A stretch of 64,000 nt of DNA from Alicyclobacillus tolerans (GCF_021739485.1 NZ_JAJFNK010000008.1:94312-158311); one strand, 5' to 3'; shown: positions 18,123 through 27,948, numbered from the stretch's first letter. Notes: generated from the letters alone by a model not told the origin. Program-made: numbers and translations.

Positions 18123-19400
18123 TTGAGTGCCCCGTTGTCCGGAGAACTGGTATGGTATCGGCGTGGCGGTGAAACAGTATTGGCCGTGTCCGCACCTACA
18201 AAAGTGAAGAGAGATTTGCAAACAGACAGCGGTTCAAAACGGGTCAAGGTATCCAACAGCTGGATTTCCTGGATGCCCGAAGGAGTCGACGGGAAGGTTG
18301 TGTACCGGGCTCCAATTCGCCTGCAAGTTGTTGATGGAGAGGTGTCGGGGGGGCCTGTCTTTGCGATTTTGGCGGCCTCCGGGGGTACTCCATTCAGGGG
18401 CACCCGGACAGACTTCCGGGACTTGCTGGCGATGGGGAGAGAGTATAAAAAATTTTTATACGTCATACCAGACAGCCACGTCACCAATGACAGCCGGTGG
18501 ATAGGATACGTGCGAATCGGTTACCAACGCTGGATGGCTTTGCCATGTCCTCGACCGCAGGCCGTGTATAACCGGATTCCGTTTCGAAACCTTGAACATA
18601 CGCCTTCGGCGCGCCTGGCGAAACGCCGTTTGAGCGAGTTTGAGATTCCGATGTTCAACCCGGAATACTTTAATAAAGCCGTGATTTATAACGCCGTAAA
18701 ATCGGAGAATCTCGCGCAGTACCTTCCGGAAACAACGGGACCCCTGACGGAGCCGACGCTGGCAAAGATGCTCCTCCGAAATCAGAAAGTCTATCTCAAG
18801 CCTGCGGGAGGGAGCATTGGGCACGGAATGATCTTGGTTGAACGGGTCCAAGGCGGCTATAAAGTGTCTGTATCTAAAAGCGGGCAAGGCAGCACCTTTC
18901 GAGCGCCTTCCATGCCCGCGGTTTGGAGGTTGGTTCAGCAGCAGCGCGTGCCGGGGATGTACGTCATCCAGGCTGCAAAGAACCTGTTAAAGTGGAAAAA
19001 CCGGCCCTGCGACTTTCGGGTACTGCTTCAAAAACACCGCGGACGTTGGCACTTGATTGGCAAAGGCGTACGGGTTGCCGGGGAGAATTCCATCACGACT
19101 CACGTCCCCAATGGCGGGTTCATCGCCAGTGCCAAAGAGGTCCTTCAGGAGGCGTTTGCCGACCGGGCTGACGCCGTGGAAGGTGAATTGAACGACATGG
19201 TGATTCAATTTGCAACGGCTATCGACCGCCACTATCAGGAACAGTTAGGCGAGATGTCGATGGACATTGGCATCGACCCCAGCGGGCAGCCGTGGTTTTT
19301 TGAAGCCAACGCCAAACCCATGAAGTTCGACGAACCCGATATTCGCAGAAAATCACTGCTTGGGATTATCGCCCGCTTAGAGGAACTCTCCAAACCTTAA
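18123..19400 (+). CDS. YheC/YheD-type ATP-grasp protein, copy 3
   Basis: About 425 residues from TTG 18123 (GGAAGGGG 9 bases upstream); in-frame starts at 18090 (TTG) and 18114 (ATG) are also possible. ATP-grasp marks: VYLKPAGGSIGHGMILVE, RPCDFRVLLQKH, SITTHVPNGG and MDIGIDPSGQPWFFEANAKP. The domain order equals copies 1 and 2. It closes the coat cluster and is followed by a convergent gene pair. Confidence 0.85.
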   Translation: MSAPLSGELVWYRRGGETVLAVSAPTKVKRDLQTDSGSKRVKVSNSWISWMPEGVDGKVVYRAPIRLQVVDGEVSGGPVFAILAASGGTPFRGTRTDFRDLLAMGREYKKFLYVIPDSHVTNDSRWIGYVRIGYQRWMALPCPRPQAVYNRIPFRNLEHTPSARLAKRRLSEFEIPMFNPEYFNKAVIYNAVKSENLAQYLPETTGPLTEPTLAKMLLRNQKVYLKPAGGSIGHGMILVERVQGGYKVSVSKSGQGSTFRAPSMPAVWRLVQQQRVPGMYVIQAAKNLLKWKNRPCDFRVLLQKHRGRWHLIGKGVRVAGENSITTHVPNGGFIASAKEVLQEAFADRADAVEGELNDMVIQFATAIDRHYQEQLGEMSMDIGIDPSGQPWFFEANAKPMKFDEPDIRRKSLLGIIARLEELSKP

Positions 19401-19402
19401 CC

Positions 19403-19708
19403 TTAAAGCACGTCCTCTGGCAACGGTTTATCCTCTGGTATGAGGGAATCTAAACCCTTTTCCACGAGAGGCCAAGGCAGTGTAAACAGGTGCTGACCGC
19501 GCAGAATCCGGGAAACCGCATGAACCGGAATGTAGCACCACTGTTTGTCGTAGACCAGAAGAGCGGCGTTTGTCTGGAGTATCGTATGGACATCCGTTAA
19601 GGTTTGCGCTACAGCCGTTTTATCTGGCGACACAACAGGGCCTTCCAGCCACGGTTCCCCGGTATGAGTCAGGATTTTAAAAGTAGGTACCTTTCGCTTG
19701 CTGGACAC
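19403..19708 (-). CDS. Small protein of unknown function
   Basis: 101 residues on the minus strand from GTG 19708. A strong AAGGAGG sits about 15 bases upstream, rather far, so the start may be misjudged. No motif recognised; the core ALLVYDKQWCYIPVHAVSRI is hydrophobic but not a membrane span. It is convergent with the ATP-grasp operon (the stops are 2 bases apart) and lies downstream of moaA. Confidence 0.6.
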   Translation of the reverse strand: MSSKRKVPTFKILTHTGEPWLEGPVVSPDKTAVAQTLTDVHTILQTNAALLVYDKQWCYIPVHAVSRILRGQHLFTLPWPLVEKGLDSLIPEDKPLPEDVL

Positions 19709-19765
19709 GGTGTGCTTGTGTCCACCTCCTTCTGGTAACTTGCAATGTAACTTCCAGTGCTAACA

Positions 19766-20851
19766 TTATCCCCCGATGTGGGACATCTCCACTCGATTTC
19801 GTCTTTGGGTTCGGGTTTGTTCGGAACGGAGCTCGGAGTAGCGATCTGTCCTGGCCGTCCAAATGGACTCTAAGCGTTCGCTGATTTGTTCATCTGAAGC
19901 CCCTTCTCGCAACATCGCACGCAAGTCGTGTCCGCGCGTTCCAAACAAACACGTGTATAAAAGTCCTTCGGATGACAGCCGAGCCCTGGTGCACCCGGAG
20001 CAAAAAGGCTGCGTGACGGATGCAATGATGCCAATTTCACCTTTGCCGTCCCGGTAGCGATACCGCTTTGCCACTTCTCCGGGCAAAACGGGTGAGACAG
20101 GCTCCAGCGGCCATTGGGAATCAATGGCTTCGAGAATTTGAGCTGCAGGTACGACTTCATCAAGCTTCCATTGATTCGAATTGCCTACATCCATGTATTC
20201 AATAAAGCGCAGGATGTGTCCAGTACCCCGAAAGTGCTCCGCCATTTTAACGACACAGTGGTCGTTGGTGCCTTTTCGTACCACCATGTTAATTTTCACG
20301 GGTGATAATCCAGCATGTTTCGCCGCATCAATGGCTTCAAGTACTTTGGAGACTGGAAAGCGCACGTCGTTCATGCTCGTAAAAATGTCGTTGTCCAGCG
20401 AGTCGAGACTGATGGTAATGCGGCGCAGGCCCGCTGCTTTTAGGCGCCGTGCTTTGTCCAAAGTCAGCAAAGAACCATTGGTCGTCAGCGCGATGTCTTC
20501 AACACCGTCGATTTGATTGAGCATGGCGATCAGGACTTCCAAATCGCGCCGCAGCAGAGGTTCTCCACCCGTCAATCTCACCTTGCGCACGCCGTGCCGG
20601 ACAAAAACTTGGGTTAGTCTGGCAATCTCTTCGAAAGTCAATAGTTCTTGATGAGGCAAAAATGCAAAATCAGGTCCGAAAACTTCTTTGGGCATACAGT
20701 AAGTGCAACGGAAGTTGCACCGATCCGTGACCGATATCCGAAGGTCTTTCAGTCGTCTGCCCAGAGCATCCCTTGTTTCCGGGGAAGGAGCTTGGTTCTG
20801 GGATGCTCCGGCACTGGGTACAAGAGGAGTCCCGGTCAACTCGTTCGGCAT
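19766..20851 (-). CDS. moaA: GTP 3',8-cyclase MoaA (molybdenum cofactor)
   Basis: 361 residues. Radical SAM enzyme for the first step of molybdopterin synthesis. The N-terminal cluster CNFRCTYC and the C-terminal cluster (CSGCTRARLSSEGLLYTC) that binds GTP are intact, and the protein ends in the conserved Gly-Gly needed for activity. ATG 20851 is preceded on the minus strand by AAGGAGGACTGC. No other Moco genes are in the window. Confidence 0.97.
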   Translation of the reverse strand: MPNELTGTPLVPSAGASQNQAPSPETRDALGRRLKDLRISVTDRCNFRCTYCMPKEVFGPDFAFLPHQELLTFEEIARLTQVFVRHGVRKVRLTGGEPLLRRDLEVLIAMLNQIDGVEDIALTTNGSLLTLDKARRLKAAGLRRITISLDSLDNDIFTSMNDVRFPVSKVLEAIDAAKHAGLSPVKINMVVRKGTNDHCVVKMAEHFRGTGHILRFIEYMDVGNSNQWKLDEVVPAAQILEAIDSQWPLEPVSPVLPGEVAKRYRYRDGKGEIGIIASVTQPFCSGCTRARLSSEGLLYTCLFGTRGHDLRAMLREGASDEQISERLESIWTARTDRYSELRSEQTRTQRRNRVEMSHIGG

Positions 20852-20926
20852 CGTGCAGTCCTCCTTCTTTGAACATACCCTGAGAGATGCAAAGATCAGT
20901 TGTACAAAAAGAGCGGTCGTACAATC

Positions 20927-20954
20927 AGTATAGTAAAACGGCGCAGTTTTACAA
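20927..20954 (-). promoter_or_regulatory. Predicted sigma-A promoter of moaA
   Basis: On the minus strand TTGTAA (20949-20954) and TATACT (20927-20932) are 16 bases apart, about 75 bases upstream of the moaA start. Confidence 0.6.
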
Positions 20955-21081
20955 AGGATTCTTTAGGGAAATGTAATAAGATTCAAAATAGTCCTGGAGG
21001 TTCAGCTTGCGCGTGCGAGCGCACGGCCCGGAATGCCAAACCCTGTGACATGTACCGGCAGGCGTCCATCATTTTCATGGT

Positions 21082-21109
21082 TTGTGCCTTGTGTGACCTA
21101 TATTATAAT
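21082..21109 (+). promoter_or_regulatory. Predicted sigma-A promoter of miaB-ricA
   Basis: TTGTGC at 21082-21087, a 16-base spacer and a perfect TATAAT at 21104-21109, about 70 bases before the miaB start. Apart from this and the divergent moaA promoter, the 328-base gap 20852-21179 shows no gene. Confidence 0.65.
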
Positions 21110-21179
21110 GGTTGAAGGAGTGCATAGAAAGAACTGCTGCATGGAAAGAAGCAGTGCATAGAAAGAGGTGGACTTTCCG

Positions 21180-22673
21180 ATGTCGGTGCTTGAAAACGAA
21201 AAGCGGGTGAATCTCGCTTCATTGTCGATAGATGAATTGGAAAAAATGGCTCAAGTTCGTCGGCCTAAACCGGTTCCAAGCAACTTGGAACGTTCGAATT
21301 ACGAACTCCCGGAAGAATACCGGGACGTATCGAGAGGCAAAAGGTACTACATTCGCACTTACGGGTGCCAAATGAATGAACACGATACGGAAATGATGTC
21401 CGGGTTACTGGAGGGCATGGGGTATCAGCAGGCTGGCGAAATCGAGTCTGCCGACGTGATCCTGTTCAACACCTGTGCAGTCCGCGAAAATGCAGAGGAC
21501 AAGGTCTTTGGTGAAATCGGACGGCTGCGGCCGCTGAAGGTACAGAATCCGGAACTGATCCTCGGATTGTGCGGGTGCATGGCTCAGGAAAAAGGCGTAC
21601 AAAAATTCGTCCTGGATAAGTTCCCCTGGGTAGACGTGGTGTTTGGAACGCACAACATTCACCGTTTGCCCGAACTGGTCATGACGGCAAAAAACAGCCA
21701 AGATACGATTCTTGAAGTATGGGACAAGGCGGCCGCAACCGTGGAGGACATTCCCAAGGTGCGCAAACAGGAAACCCGGGCTTGGGTCAACATCCAGTAC
21801 GGATGTAACAAGTTTTGCACGTACTGCATTGTGCCTTATACCCGCGGCGCGGAACGCAGCCGGATGCCGGAGGACATCGTCCAGGAAGTTTCACAACTGG
21901 CAGCGCAAGGATACAAGGAAATTACCTTATTGGGCCAAAACGTCAACGACTACGGAGTTGACCTTGGAACCGTGACATTTGCAAAGTTGCTGCGTTTGGT
22001 GAACGACGTTAAAGGAATTGAGCGGATCCGTTTCACCACGTCCAATCCGTGGAACTTTACGGACGAATTGATAGACGCCATTGCGGAGTGCGAACATGTG
22101 GTGGAACATATCCACCTGCCTGTGCAATCCGGAAACAACGAGGTTTTAAAGAAAATGAACCGTACGCATACCCGGGAATACTACTTGAGTCTGGTGGACA
22201 AGATTCGGCACAAGATTCCCGGCGTGAGCCTGACGACGGACATTATCGTCGGATTCCCTGGGGAAACGGACGAACAGTTTGAAGACACGCTGTCACTTGT
22301 GGCTCAAGTCAAATACGACAACGCGTTCACATTCATCTACTCTCCTCGGGAAAACACGCCGGCGGCCAAGTTTGAGGACGGCGTGTCGCAAGAAACAAAA
22401 AAACAGCGGTTGCAAAGGCTCAACGAGCTGCAGTACGCCGTCAGTCTCGAACGCAATCAAACCATGCAAGGACAGGTTGTCGACGTACTCGTCGAAGGGC
22501 CCAGCAAAACCAATCAAGAAGTTTTGGCAGGAAGGACAAGAACCAACAAATTGGTGTTGTTCGAGGGGCCGTTGGAGCTTTCCGGCGGCTTGGCCCAAGT
22601 GGCCGTGACCGAACCGCAGACATGGCTGCTCAAAGGCGAACTCGTTTCCAGGCACAAGGAGGCCTTAGTCTAA
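21180..22673 (+). CDS. miaB: tRNA-2-methylthio-N6-dimethylallyladenosine synthase
   Basis: 497 residues from ATG 21180 (AGAGGTGG upstream); an in-frame GTG at 21168 is less likely. Adds a methylthio group to i6A37 of tRNA. The N-terminal cluster cysteines (YGCQMNEHD, FNTCAVRENAED, LCGCMAQ), the radical SAM motif CNKFCTYC and a C-terminal TRAM domain are visible. The stop overlaps the start of ricA (TAATG). miaA, which makes its substrate, is further along at 28.9 kb, and RicA is linked to MiaB activity. Confidence 0.97.
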   Translation: MSVLENEKRVNLASLSIDELEKMAQVRRPKPVPSNLERSNYELPEEYRDVSRGKRYYIRTYGCQMNEHDTEMMSGLLEGMGYQQAGEIESADVILFNTCAVRENAEDKVFGEIGRLRPLKVQNPELILGLCGCMAQEKGVQKFVLDKFPWVDVVFGTHNIHRLPELVMTAKNSQDTILEVWDKAAATVEDIPKVRKQETRAWVNIQYGCNKFCTYCIVPYTRGAERSRMPEDIVQEVSQLAAQGYKEITLLGQNVNDYGVDLGTVTFAKLLRLVNDVKGIERIRFTTSNPWNFTDELIDAIAECEHVVEHIHLPVQSGNNEVLKKMNRTHTREYYLSLVDKIRHKIPGVSLTTDIIVGFPGETDEQFEDTLSLVAQVKYDNAFTFIYSPRENTPAAKFEDGVSQETKKQRLQRLNELQYAVSLERNQTMQGQVVDVLVEGPSKTNQEVLAGRTRTNKLVLFEGPLELSGGLAQVAVTEPQTWLLKGELVSRHKEALV

Positions 22674-23110
22674 TGGTTGAAGCTGTGGTAAAAAAGGAAA
22701 CCCTTTTGGAAAAAGCGGATCGAATTGCCGATAGCATCCTCCGGTCGGAGGAGTTGCGGCGGTACTGGCAGGCTCGCACAAAAATGGAGGGCCACAAACG
22801 GGCGCAAGAATTGTTCGAGGAACTCAAGCTAAAGACAAACACCAGCTTGATTTTACAACAGCGGCTTGAACAGGATCACCCAAAGGTGATGCTGGCCGAA
22901 TTAGAAGTCCAGGAAGTCGAGCAAAAATTGTACGAAATCCCCGTTGCTATGCAATATAAAGAAGCTCAAGCGGAAGTCAATGAAATGCTGCAAGGCGTGA
23001 TGTCGGTGCTTTTGTCCAGGTTGACACCTGAAATTCCGGTTGAGATGGGCCCCCGTCAGGGTTGTGGTCAGGGCCACGGCGGCGCAGGCTGCTCTTGCGG
23101 AAAAAATTAG
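22673..23110 (+). CDS. ricA: RicA (YmcA) regulator of the RicAFT complex
   Basis: 145 residues. The start ATG overlaps the miaB stop by one base, with AAGGAGG upstream. The helical body is of the YlbF/YmcA type (KADRIADSILRSEELRRYW). The C-terminal tail GCGQGHGGAGCSCGKN carries three cysteines, consistent with known iron-sulfur binding by the RicAFT complex, which affects RNase Y mRNA processing, competence and sporulation. Coupling to miaB and the presence of rny on the same segment fit this role. Confidence 0.9.
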   Translation: MVEAVVKKETLLEKADRIADSILRSEELRRYWQARTKMEGHKRAQELFEELKLKTNTSLILQQRLEQDHPKVMLAELEVQEVEQKLYEIPVAMQYKEAQAEVNEMLQGVMSVLLSRLTPEIPVEMGPRQGCGQGHGGAGCSCGKN

Positions 23111-23123
23111 GCTGCAAACCCCG

Positions 23124-23147
23124 GACCGCCGACACGTGTTGGCGGTC
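23124..23147 (+). terminator. Hairpin between ricA and mutS, possible weak terminator
   Basis: GACCGCC-GACACGTGTT-GGCGGTC; the stem is strong but only TGTCTAT follows, so termination may be partial. Confidence 0.5.
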
Positions 23148-23200
23148 TGTCTATACGCGAAGACGTTGTAGCGGCGAGTTCATGGTGTTGGAGGATGAAA

Positions 23201-25894
23201 ATGTCGTTGACCCCGATGATGAAGCAGTATCTGGAGATTAAGGAGCAGTACCCCGACACCCTGTTAATGTTCCGCCTTGGGGATTTTTACGAGTTGTTTT
23301 TCGACGATGCCAAGGTGGCGAGCAAGACTTTGGAGATCACCTTGACGGGGCGCGATGCGGGGGAATCTGGCCGGGCACCGATGTGCGGCGTGCCCTATCA
23401 TGCTGCAGAACAGTACATTTCCAAATTGATTGACAGCGGGTTCCGGGTCGCCATTTGTGAACAAATGGAAGACCCGAAGTCCGTCAAGGGTCTGGTGAAA
23501 CGGGAAGTCGTGCGCGTTGTAACGCCTGGGACTGTGTTGCGCGACGAAGGTGGAAACAACCGCTTTCTGGGCGCTGTAGTGCGTCAAAGGCAAGGCTTCG
23601 GGATCGCTGTGGTGGACGTCGGCACGGGCGAAGTATGGTGTGGCCAGGACCCGGACGTACACGGGATTCAGGATGTTTTGTTGTCAAACGCCCCTGCTGA
23701 ACTGTTAGTCTACGAAGGGGAAGACGGGGCGGATATCGCACAGGTCACCGCGGTCTTAAAAGAGGCGCGGCAAACGAAGACAACCCGTTTGAAAGCGCCG
23801 CGGGATATCGCTGCGGCCGCCATGCAGGCAGTGTGCGCCCAATACCAGGTGCCAAACCTCGTGCCGTTAGGGTTGGCCGATGTACCTGCTGCCGTCGCGG
23901 CGCTTGGATTGGCCTTGCAATACGTTCAAGATACCCAAAAGCTCGTGCCAGGCCACCTGCGAGCCCCTAAAAACCTGCAAGAAGATCAGACCCTGCAAAT
24001 TGGGCAAACGGCACAGACCAACTTGGAAGTGCTTGAGACGCAGCGGACTAGGCAGCGCAAAGGGTCTCTCCTAGGCCTGCTCGACAAGACAAAAACTTCT
24101 ATGGGTTCCCGGTTGCTGCGACGATGGATAGAACGACCCTTGGTCAGCGTTGTGCACATTGAAGAGAGACTGGACGCCGTGGAATCCTTCTCGGCAGATC
24201 TGTTTCTTCGCAGTCAAACCCAACAGCTTTTAGACGACGTGTACGACCTGGAACGATTGATTGGAAAGGTTTCGTTCGGTTCGGCGACGGCCAGGGATTT
24301 ACTTGCAGTGGCAAAGTCGTTGAGGACGTTGCCGGAATTGAAGAAAATTTTATTGGGAACCCACAGTTCGCTGCTGCAGCGCGCGTCGGAACTCATCCCA
24401 GATTTAAGCGCCCTAGAACAAAAAATTTCAAATCAATTGGTTGACGATCCCCCGGTGTCGGTTCGGGATGGGGGTATGTTTCGCGAAGGGGTCGATCCAG
24501 AACTGGACCGGCTGCGCGAAGCCAAATCGAGCGGGAAGACGTGGCTGGCCAGCCTCGAGCAGCGTGAACGCGATGCAACAGGCATCAAGTCGTTGAAAAT
24601 TGGGTTCAACAAAGTATTTGGCTATTACATAGAGGTTTCCAAAGCCAATATGAATCTGGTGCCGGCCCATTATGAACGCCGGCAGACTTTGTCCGGAGCC
24701 GAGCGTTACGTCCTTCCTGAACTCAAGGAGCAAGAGGCCCTCATTTTACATGCGCAGGAGCGGGCCATGGAGTACGAGTACGAGTTGTTTATGCAATTGA
24801 GGAACGACGTGTTGTTAGACCTTCAGAACATCCAGGCGGCTTCGGAACAAATCGCGATCGTCGACGCGCTGTGTTCATTAGGGCAAGCCTCAGCGGAACA
24901 CCGCTACGTGCGGCCCGTGCTGACCGAGGACAGAGGTATTACCATCGTCGCCGGCAGGCACCCAGTGGTAGAAGGCGCAAACCCTGGCCGGTTTGTCCCG
25001 AATGACGTCCGCCTCGACGACGAACAGACCCTGCTTTTGATTACGGGGCCAAACATGGCTGGCAAGAGCACCTATATGCGCCAGGTAGCGTTGATTGTCC
25101 TCATGGCTCACATTGGATGCTTTGTCCCGGCGCAGTCGGCGCGGATTGGCTTAGTCGATCGAATCTTTACGCGCATCGGGGCTTCTGACGACCTAGGTGC
25201 TGGGCAGAGTACGTTCATGGTCGAAATGGTGGAATTGGCGCACATCCTGAGAATGGCCACAGACCGAAGTCTGGTGCTCCTCGACGAAATTGGCCGAGGG
25301 ACAAGCACCTATGACGGTTTGTCGATCGCAGAGGCGGTCATGGAAGCACTCCTTGTACCCGGGAGGTCACCGCTTACGCTGTTTGCGACACACTACCATG
25401 AACTGACGGAAGCGGCCCGGAAATTGCCGAAAACGGCGAATTACTCGGTGTCTGTTCAGGAGACGCCGGATGGCATAGAGTTTTTGCACAGCGTCATTGC
25501 CCGCCCTGCCGACAAAAGCTACGGCATCCAAGTCGCGCGGCTCGCGGGCATTCCCAGGGGAGTCATCGAGCGGGCCAGTGAACTCTTGCAATTGCGGGAA
25601 GTTGCAACAAACGCCGCCCCGGAAGCCCCGGAAGCCCCGGAAGCCCCGGAAGCCCCGGAAGCCCCGGAAGCCCCGGAAGCCCCGGAAGTACCCCAACCCC
25701 CGGCGTCGGGGCATGGACAAGCTGCCGCAGCCCAGGAACGAGACTTGCCGCTGTTTGCTCACAGTGTCGATTTGCTCGTGGAGAGACTGGCTGGCTGTGA
25801 CATCCTGAACATGACTCCGCTGGAGGCTTTAAACGCCCTGCACCAATTTACCAAGGAAGCAAAGGAGGTTGTGCAGTGGGGCAAATCAGAGTAA
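23201..25894 (+). CDS. mutS: DNA mismatch repair protein MutS
   Basis: 897 residues from ATG 23201, six bases after GGAGG; the ATG at 23195 abuts the ribosome site. Recognises mismatches as a dimer. The mismatch-binding FxE motif is in RLGDFYELFFDD (FYE), Walker A is GPNMAGKST, and the ABC ATPase signature and Walker B (LVLLDEIGRGTSTYDG) are intact. Near the C-terminus an Ala-Pro-Glu repeat of eight units forms a linker before the last domain. The 3' end overlaps mutL by 19 bases. Confidence 0.98.
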   Translation: MSLTPMMKQYLEIKEQYPDTLLMFRLGDFYELFFDDAKVASKTLEITLTGRDAGESGRAPMCGVPYHAAEQYISKLIDSGFRVAICEQMEDPKSVKGLVKREVVRVVTPGTVLRDEGGNNRFLGAVVRQRQGFGIAVVDVGTGEVWCGQDPDVHGIQDVLLSNAPAELLVYEGEDGADIAQVTAVLKEARQTKTTRLKAPRDIAAAAMQAVCAQYQVPNLVPLGLADVPAAVAALGLALQYVQDTQKLVPGHLRAPKNLQEDQTLQIGQTAQTNLEVLETQRTRQRKGSLLGLLDKTKTSMGSRLLRRWIERPLVSVVHIEERLDAVESFSADLFLRSQTQQLLDDVYDLERLIGKVSFGSATARDLLAVAKSLRTLPELKKILLGTHSSLLQRASELIPDLSALEQKISNQLVDDPPVSVRDGGMFREGVDPELDRLREAKSSGKTWLASLEQRERDATGIKSLKIGFNKVFGYYIEVSKANMNLVPAHYERRQTLSGAERYVLPELKEQEALILHAQERAMEYEYELFMQLRNDVLLDLQNIQAASEQIAIVDALCSLGQASAEHRYVRPVLTEDRGITIVAGRHPVVEGANPGRFVPNDVRLDDEQTLLLITGPNMAGKSTYMRQVALIVLMAHIGCFVPAQSARIGLVDRIFTRIGASDDLGAGQSTFMVEMVELAHILRMATDRSLVLLDEIGRGTSTYDGLSIAEAVMEALLVPGRSPLTLFATHYHELTEAARKLPKTANYSVSVQETPDGIEFLHSVIARPADKSYGIQVARLAGIPRGVIERASELLQLREVATNAAPEAPEAPEAPEAPEAPEAPEAPEVPQPPASGHGQAAAAQERDLPLFAHSVDLLVERLAGCDILNMTPLEALNALHQFTKEAKEVVQWGKSE
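25616..25687 (+). repeat. Eight perfect 9-base tandem repeats inside mutS
   Basis: GCCCCGGAA is repeated eight times without a mismatch and encodes Ala-Pro-Glu in the linker near the MutS C-terminus. Slippage would change length by whole codons only, so the frame is kept. The antisense frame shows a Phe-Arg-Gly repeat that is an artefact. Confidence 0.95.
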
Positions 25895-27948
25895 TGCCTG
25901 GGGCTCTCGCGAATCAAATTGCAGCAGGAGAAGTCGTCGAGCGCCCAGCGTCTTGCGTCAAAGAACTGGTGGAAAATGCCATCGATGCAGGAGCCAAGAA
26001 TGTGTACGTGGCCATCGAAGAGGGCGGAATCTCAGCCATCACCGTGCAGGACGACGGGTCGGGGATGGACGAGGAAGATGCCATGCTTGCGTTCTCGCGC
26101 CATGCGACGAGTAAACTGACTAGCTCTCGCGATTTGTTCCGGGTGATGACACTGGGGTTTCGCGGCGAAGCGCTTGCCTCCATCGCGGCGGTTGCCAAAG
26201 TCAAATTGCAAACGCGGCAAGCCCGTGCAGCAGGGGGGATCGAAGTTCAAGTGGAGGGCACCGATGTCGTTTCGCCGGCGGCTCCCGTGGGGATGGCTCC
26301 GGGGACGCGGATTGAGGTCCGGAACCTGTTTTTTAATACGCCCGCCCGGTTGAAGTACCTTCGGTCAGTGAACACAGAACAAGCGCGCTGTGTAGAAGTG
26401 GTGCAAAAAGCGGCGCTTGGCCGTCCAGATATCGCATTTCAGTTGGAGACCAACGGTCACGTTTCGTTTCGCACCCAAGGGAGCGGCAAATTGCAGGAAG
26501 TTGCGGCTGCCATGTACGGAGTCGGGGAGGCCAAACAATTCCTCTCGTTGCAGGCCCAAAACGCAGACTACCGGTTGACGGGTCTGATTGGGCGGCCGAC
26601 CCAGTCCAGGGCCAGTCGAAGCTATGCTCACGTATATATCAACGGGAGGCCCATTCGCAACTACGCCTTGCACCAGGCAGTCGTTGCTGGATACCAGGGA
26701 AGGTTAATGGTCAACCGTCACCCAATGTACGTGCTGCATCTGGAAATGGACCCAGTGTTGGTGGACGTCAACATTCATCCCCACAAGGCGGAAGTCCGGT
26801 TTAGTGAAGAGCAGGATGTCGCAAGACTGGTGCAGCAGGCGGTGAAAGAAGCGTTGGATGCGGCGTTTTTAGTTCCAAACATTCAGTTTTCCGGAAACGA
26901 AACCACGCTGGCAAAGCAAAGCCGCGGGCAGTCGGTCCAAAGCGCCCTGGAGTTTGCGCCCCGAGGTTCGAGTTCGTCCTACCGCGCCTCGTGGCGTGCG
27001 GCGCCTTCCGACATTCGGTGGTCAGGTGCTGGTGAAGTGAGGGACGCTGTGGCGGCAGCTTTAGACACCGCGCAAACACCCGACAAACGCACGGCCTATA
27101 AAACTTCCTTTGCGCTAGACCTTGCTGCGGGGGCTGTGGGGGAATCCAACTCGTCAATGGCACCCAACCATCGAGCCCCTTTTGACGTCCAACATGGCTT
27201 GACGGGCGAACAAAGCGGGCAGGACTCAGCGGCACAACCCAGCGACTCTGTTCGTTCGGAATGGCCGGACCTTCCGCCGGAATCTTCGGCAGACGATGCG
27301 GACGGGTCCAGCTCAGCGGCAGCATTGGATCGACGCGTCGACGAGACCTCTGTTCCAAAACGTCAGGATTGGCGGCTGCGCCCGATTGGGCAAACGCTTG
27401 GCATGTACATCCTGGCAGACGACGGTGAAAACCTCTACATCATTGACCAGCACGCCGCTCATGAACGAGTGCTGTACGAGCGGTTTTCCAAGCGGATGTC
27501 TGAGCGGGAAATCCACCAGATTGCCTTATTGACTCCGTTGTCGCTGACTTTGACACCCAGCCAACGCGCGGCGCTCTCCGCTTTGGAGAACGACTTGTCG
27601 GAAATGGGCTTGGAGTTTTCCGAGTTTGGCGGGGACGACGTGCTGTTGAGAACGGTCCCGGATATCTGGGAGAACCTAGATGCCGCCCAACTCGTGGAGG
27701 AACTGATTGGGGTTTTGACAGAAGCTTCGGGCGCCGGAGACGCCAAAACCGTGCTGCGAGACACCATTGTGTCACGCGCTTGTAAAGCGGCCATTAAGGC
27801 CAATTACTACTTGTCAGAGATGGAAATGAACGCCTTGTGTGAAGCCTTGTCAGACCTTGAGGACCCGTTTCACTGTCCACACGGCCGACCGGTGTTTCTG
27901 CAGTTGTCCAGCCGCGATTTGGAAAAGGGGTTTCGCCGGATTGTCTGA
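25876..27948 (+). CDS. mutL: DNA mismatch repair protein MutL
   Basis: 690 residues from GTG 25876, with AAGGAGG upstream, overlapping mutS. The GHKL ATPase is intact (ENAIDAGA, DDGSGMD, GFRGEALASI). A long variable linker (about 335-490) precedes the C-terminal endonuclease/dimer domain, which carries the metal motif DQHAAHERVLYE and the CPHGRP motif of nicking MutL proteins. It therefore should cut the new strand after MutS binding. Confidence 0.98.
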   Translation: MGQIRVMPGALANQIAAGEVVERPASCVKELVENAIDAGAKNVYVAIEEGGISAITVQDDGSGMDEEDAMLAFSRHATSKLTSSRDLFRVMTLGFRGEALASIAAVAKVKLQTRQARAAGGIEVQVEGTDVVSPAAPVGMAPGTRIEVRNLFFNTPARLKYLRSVNTEQARCVEVVQKAALGRPDIAFQLETNGHVSFRTQGSGKLQEVAAAMYGVGEAKQFLSLQAQNADYRLTGLIGRPTQSRASRSYAHVYINGRPIRNYALHQAVVAGYQGRLMVNRHPMYVLHLEMDPVLVDVNIHPHKAEVRFSEEQDVARLVQQAVKEALDAAFLVPNIQFSGNETTLAKQSRGQSVQSALEFAPRGSSSSYRASWRAAPSDIRWSGAGEVRDAVAAALDTAQTPDKRTAYKTSFALDLAAGAVGESNSSMAPNHRAPFDVQHGLTGEQSGQDSAAQPSDSVRSEWPDLPPESSADDADGSSSAAALDRRVDETSVPKRQDWRLRPIGQTLGMYILADDGENLYIIDQHAAHERVLYERFSKRMSEREIHQIALLTPLSLTLTPSQRAALSALENDLSEMGLEFSEFGGDDVLLRTVPDIWENLDAAQLVEELIGVLTEASGAGDAKTVLRDTIVSRACKAAIKANYYLSEMEMNALCEALSDLEDPFHCPHGRPVFLQLSSRDLEKGFRRIV

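Noticed and set aside
25367..25762. Antisense ORF with a Phe-Arg-Gly repeat
   Set aside because: It is the shadow of the Ala-Pro-Glu repeat of mutS; no ribosome site and the sense frame is certain.
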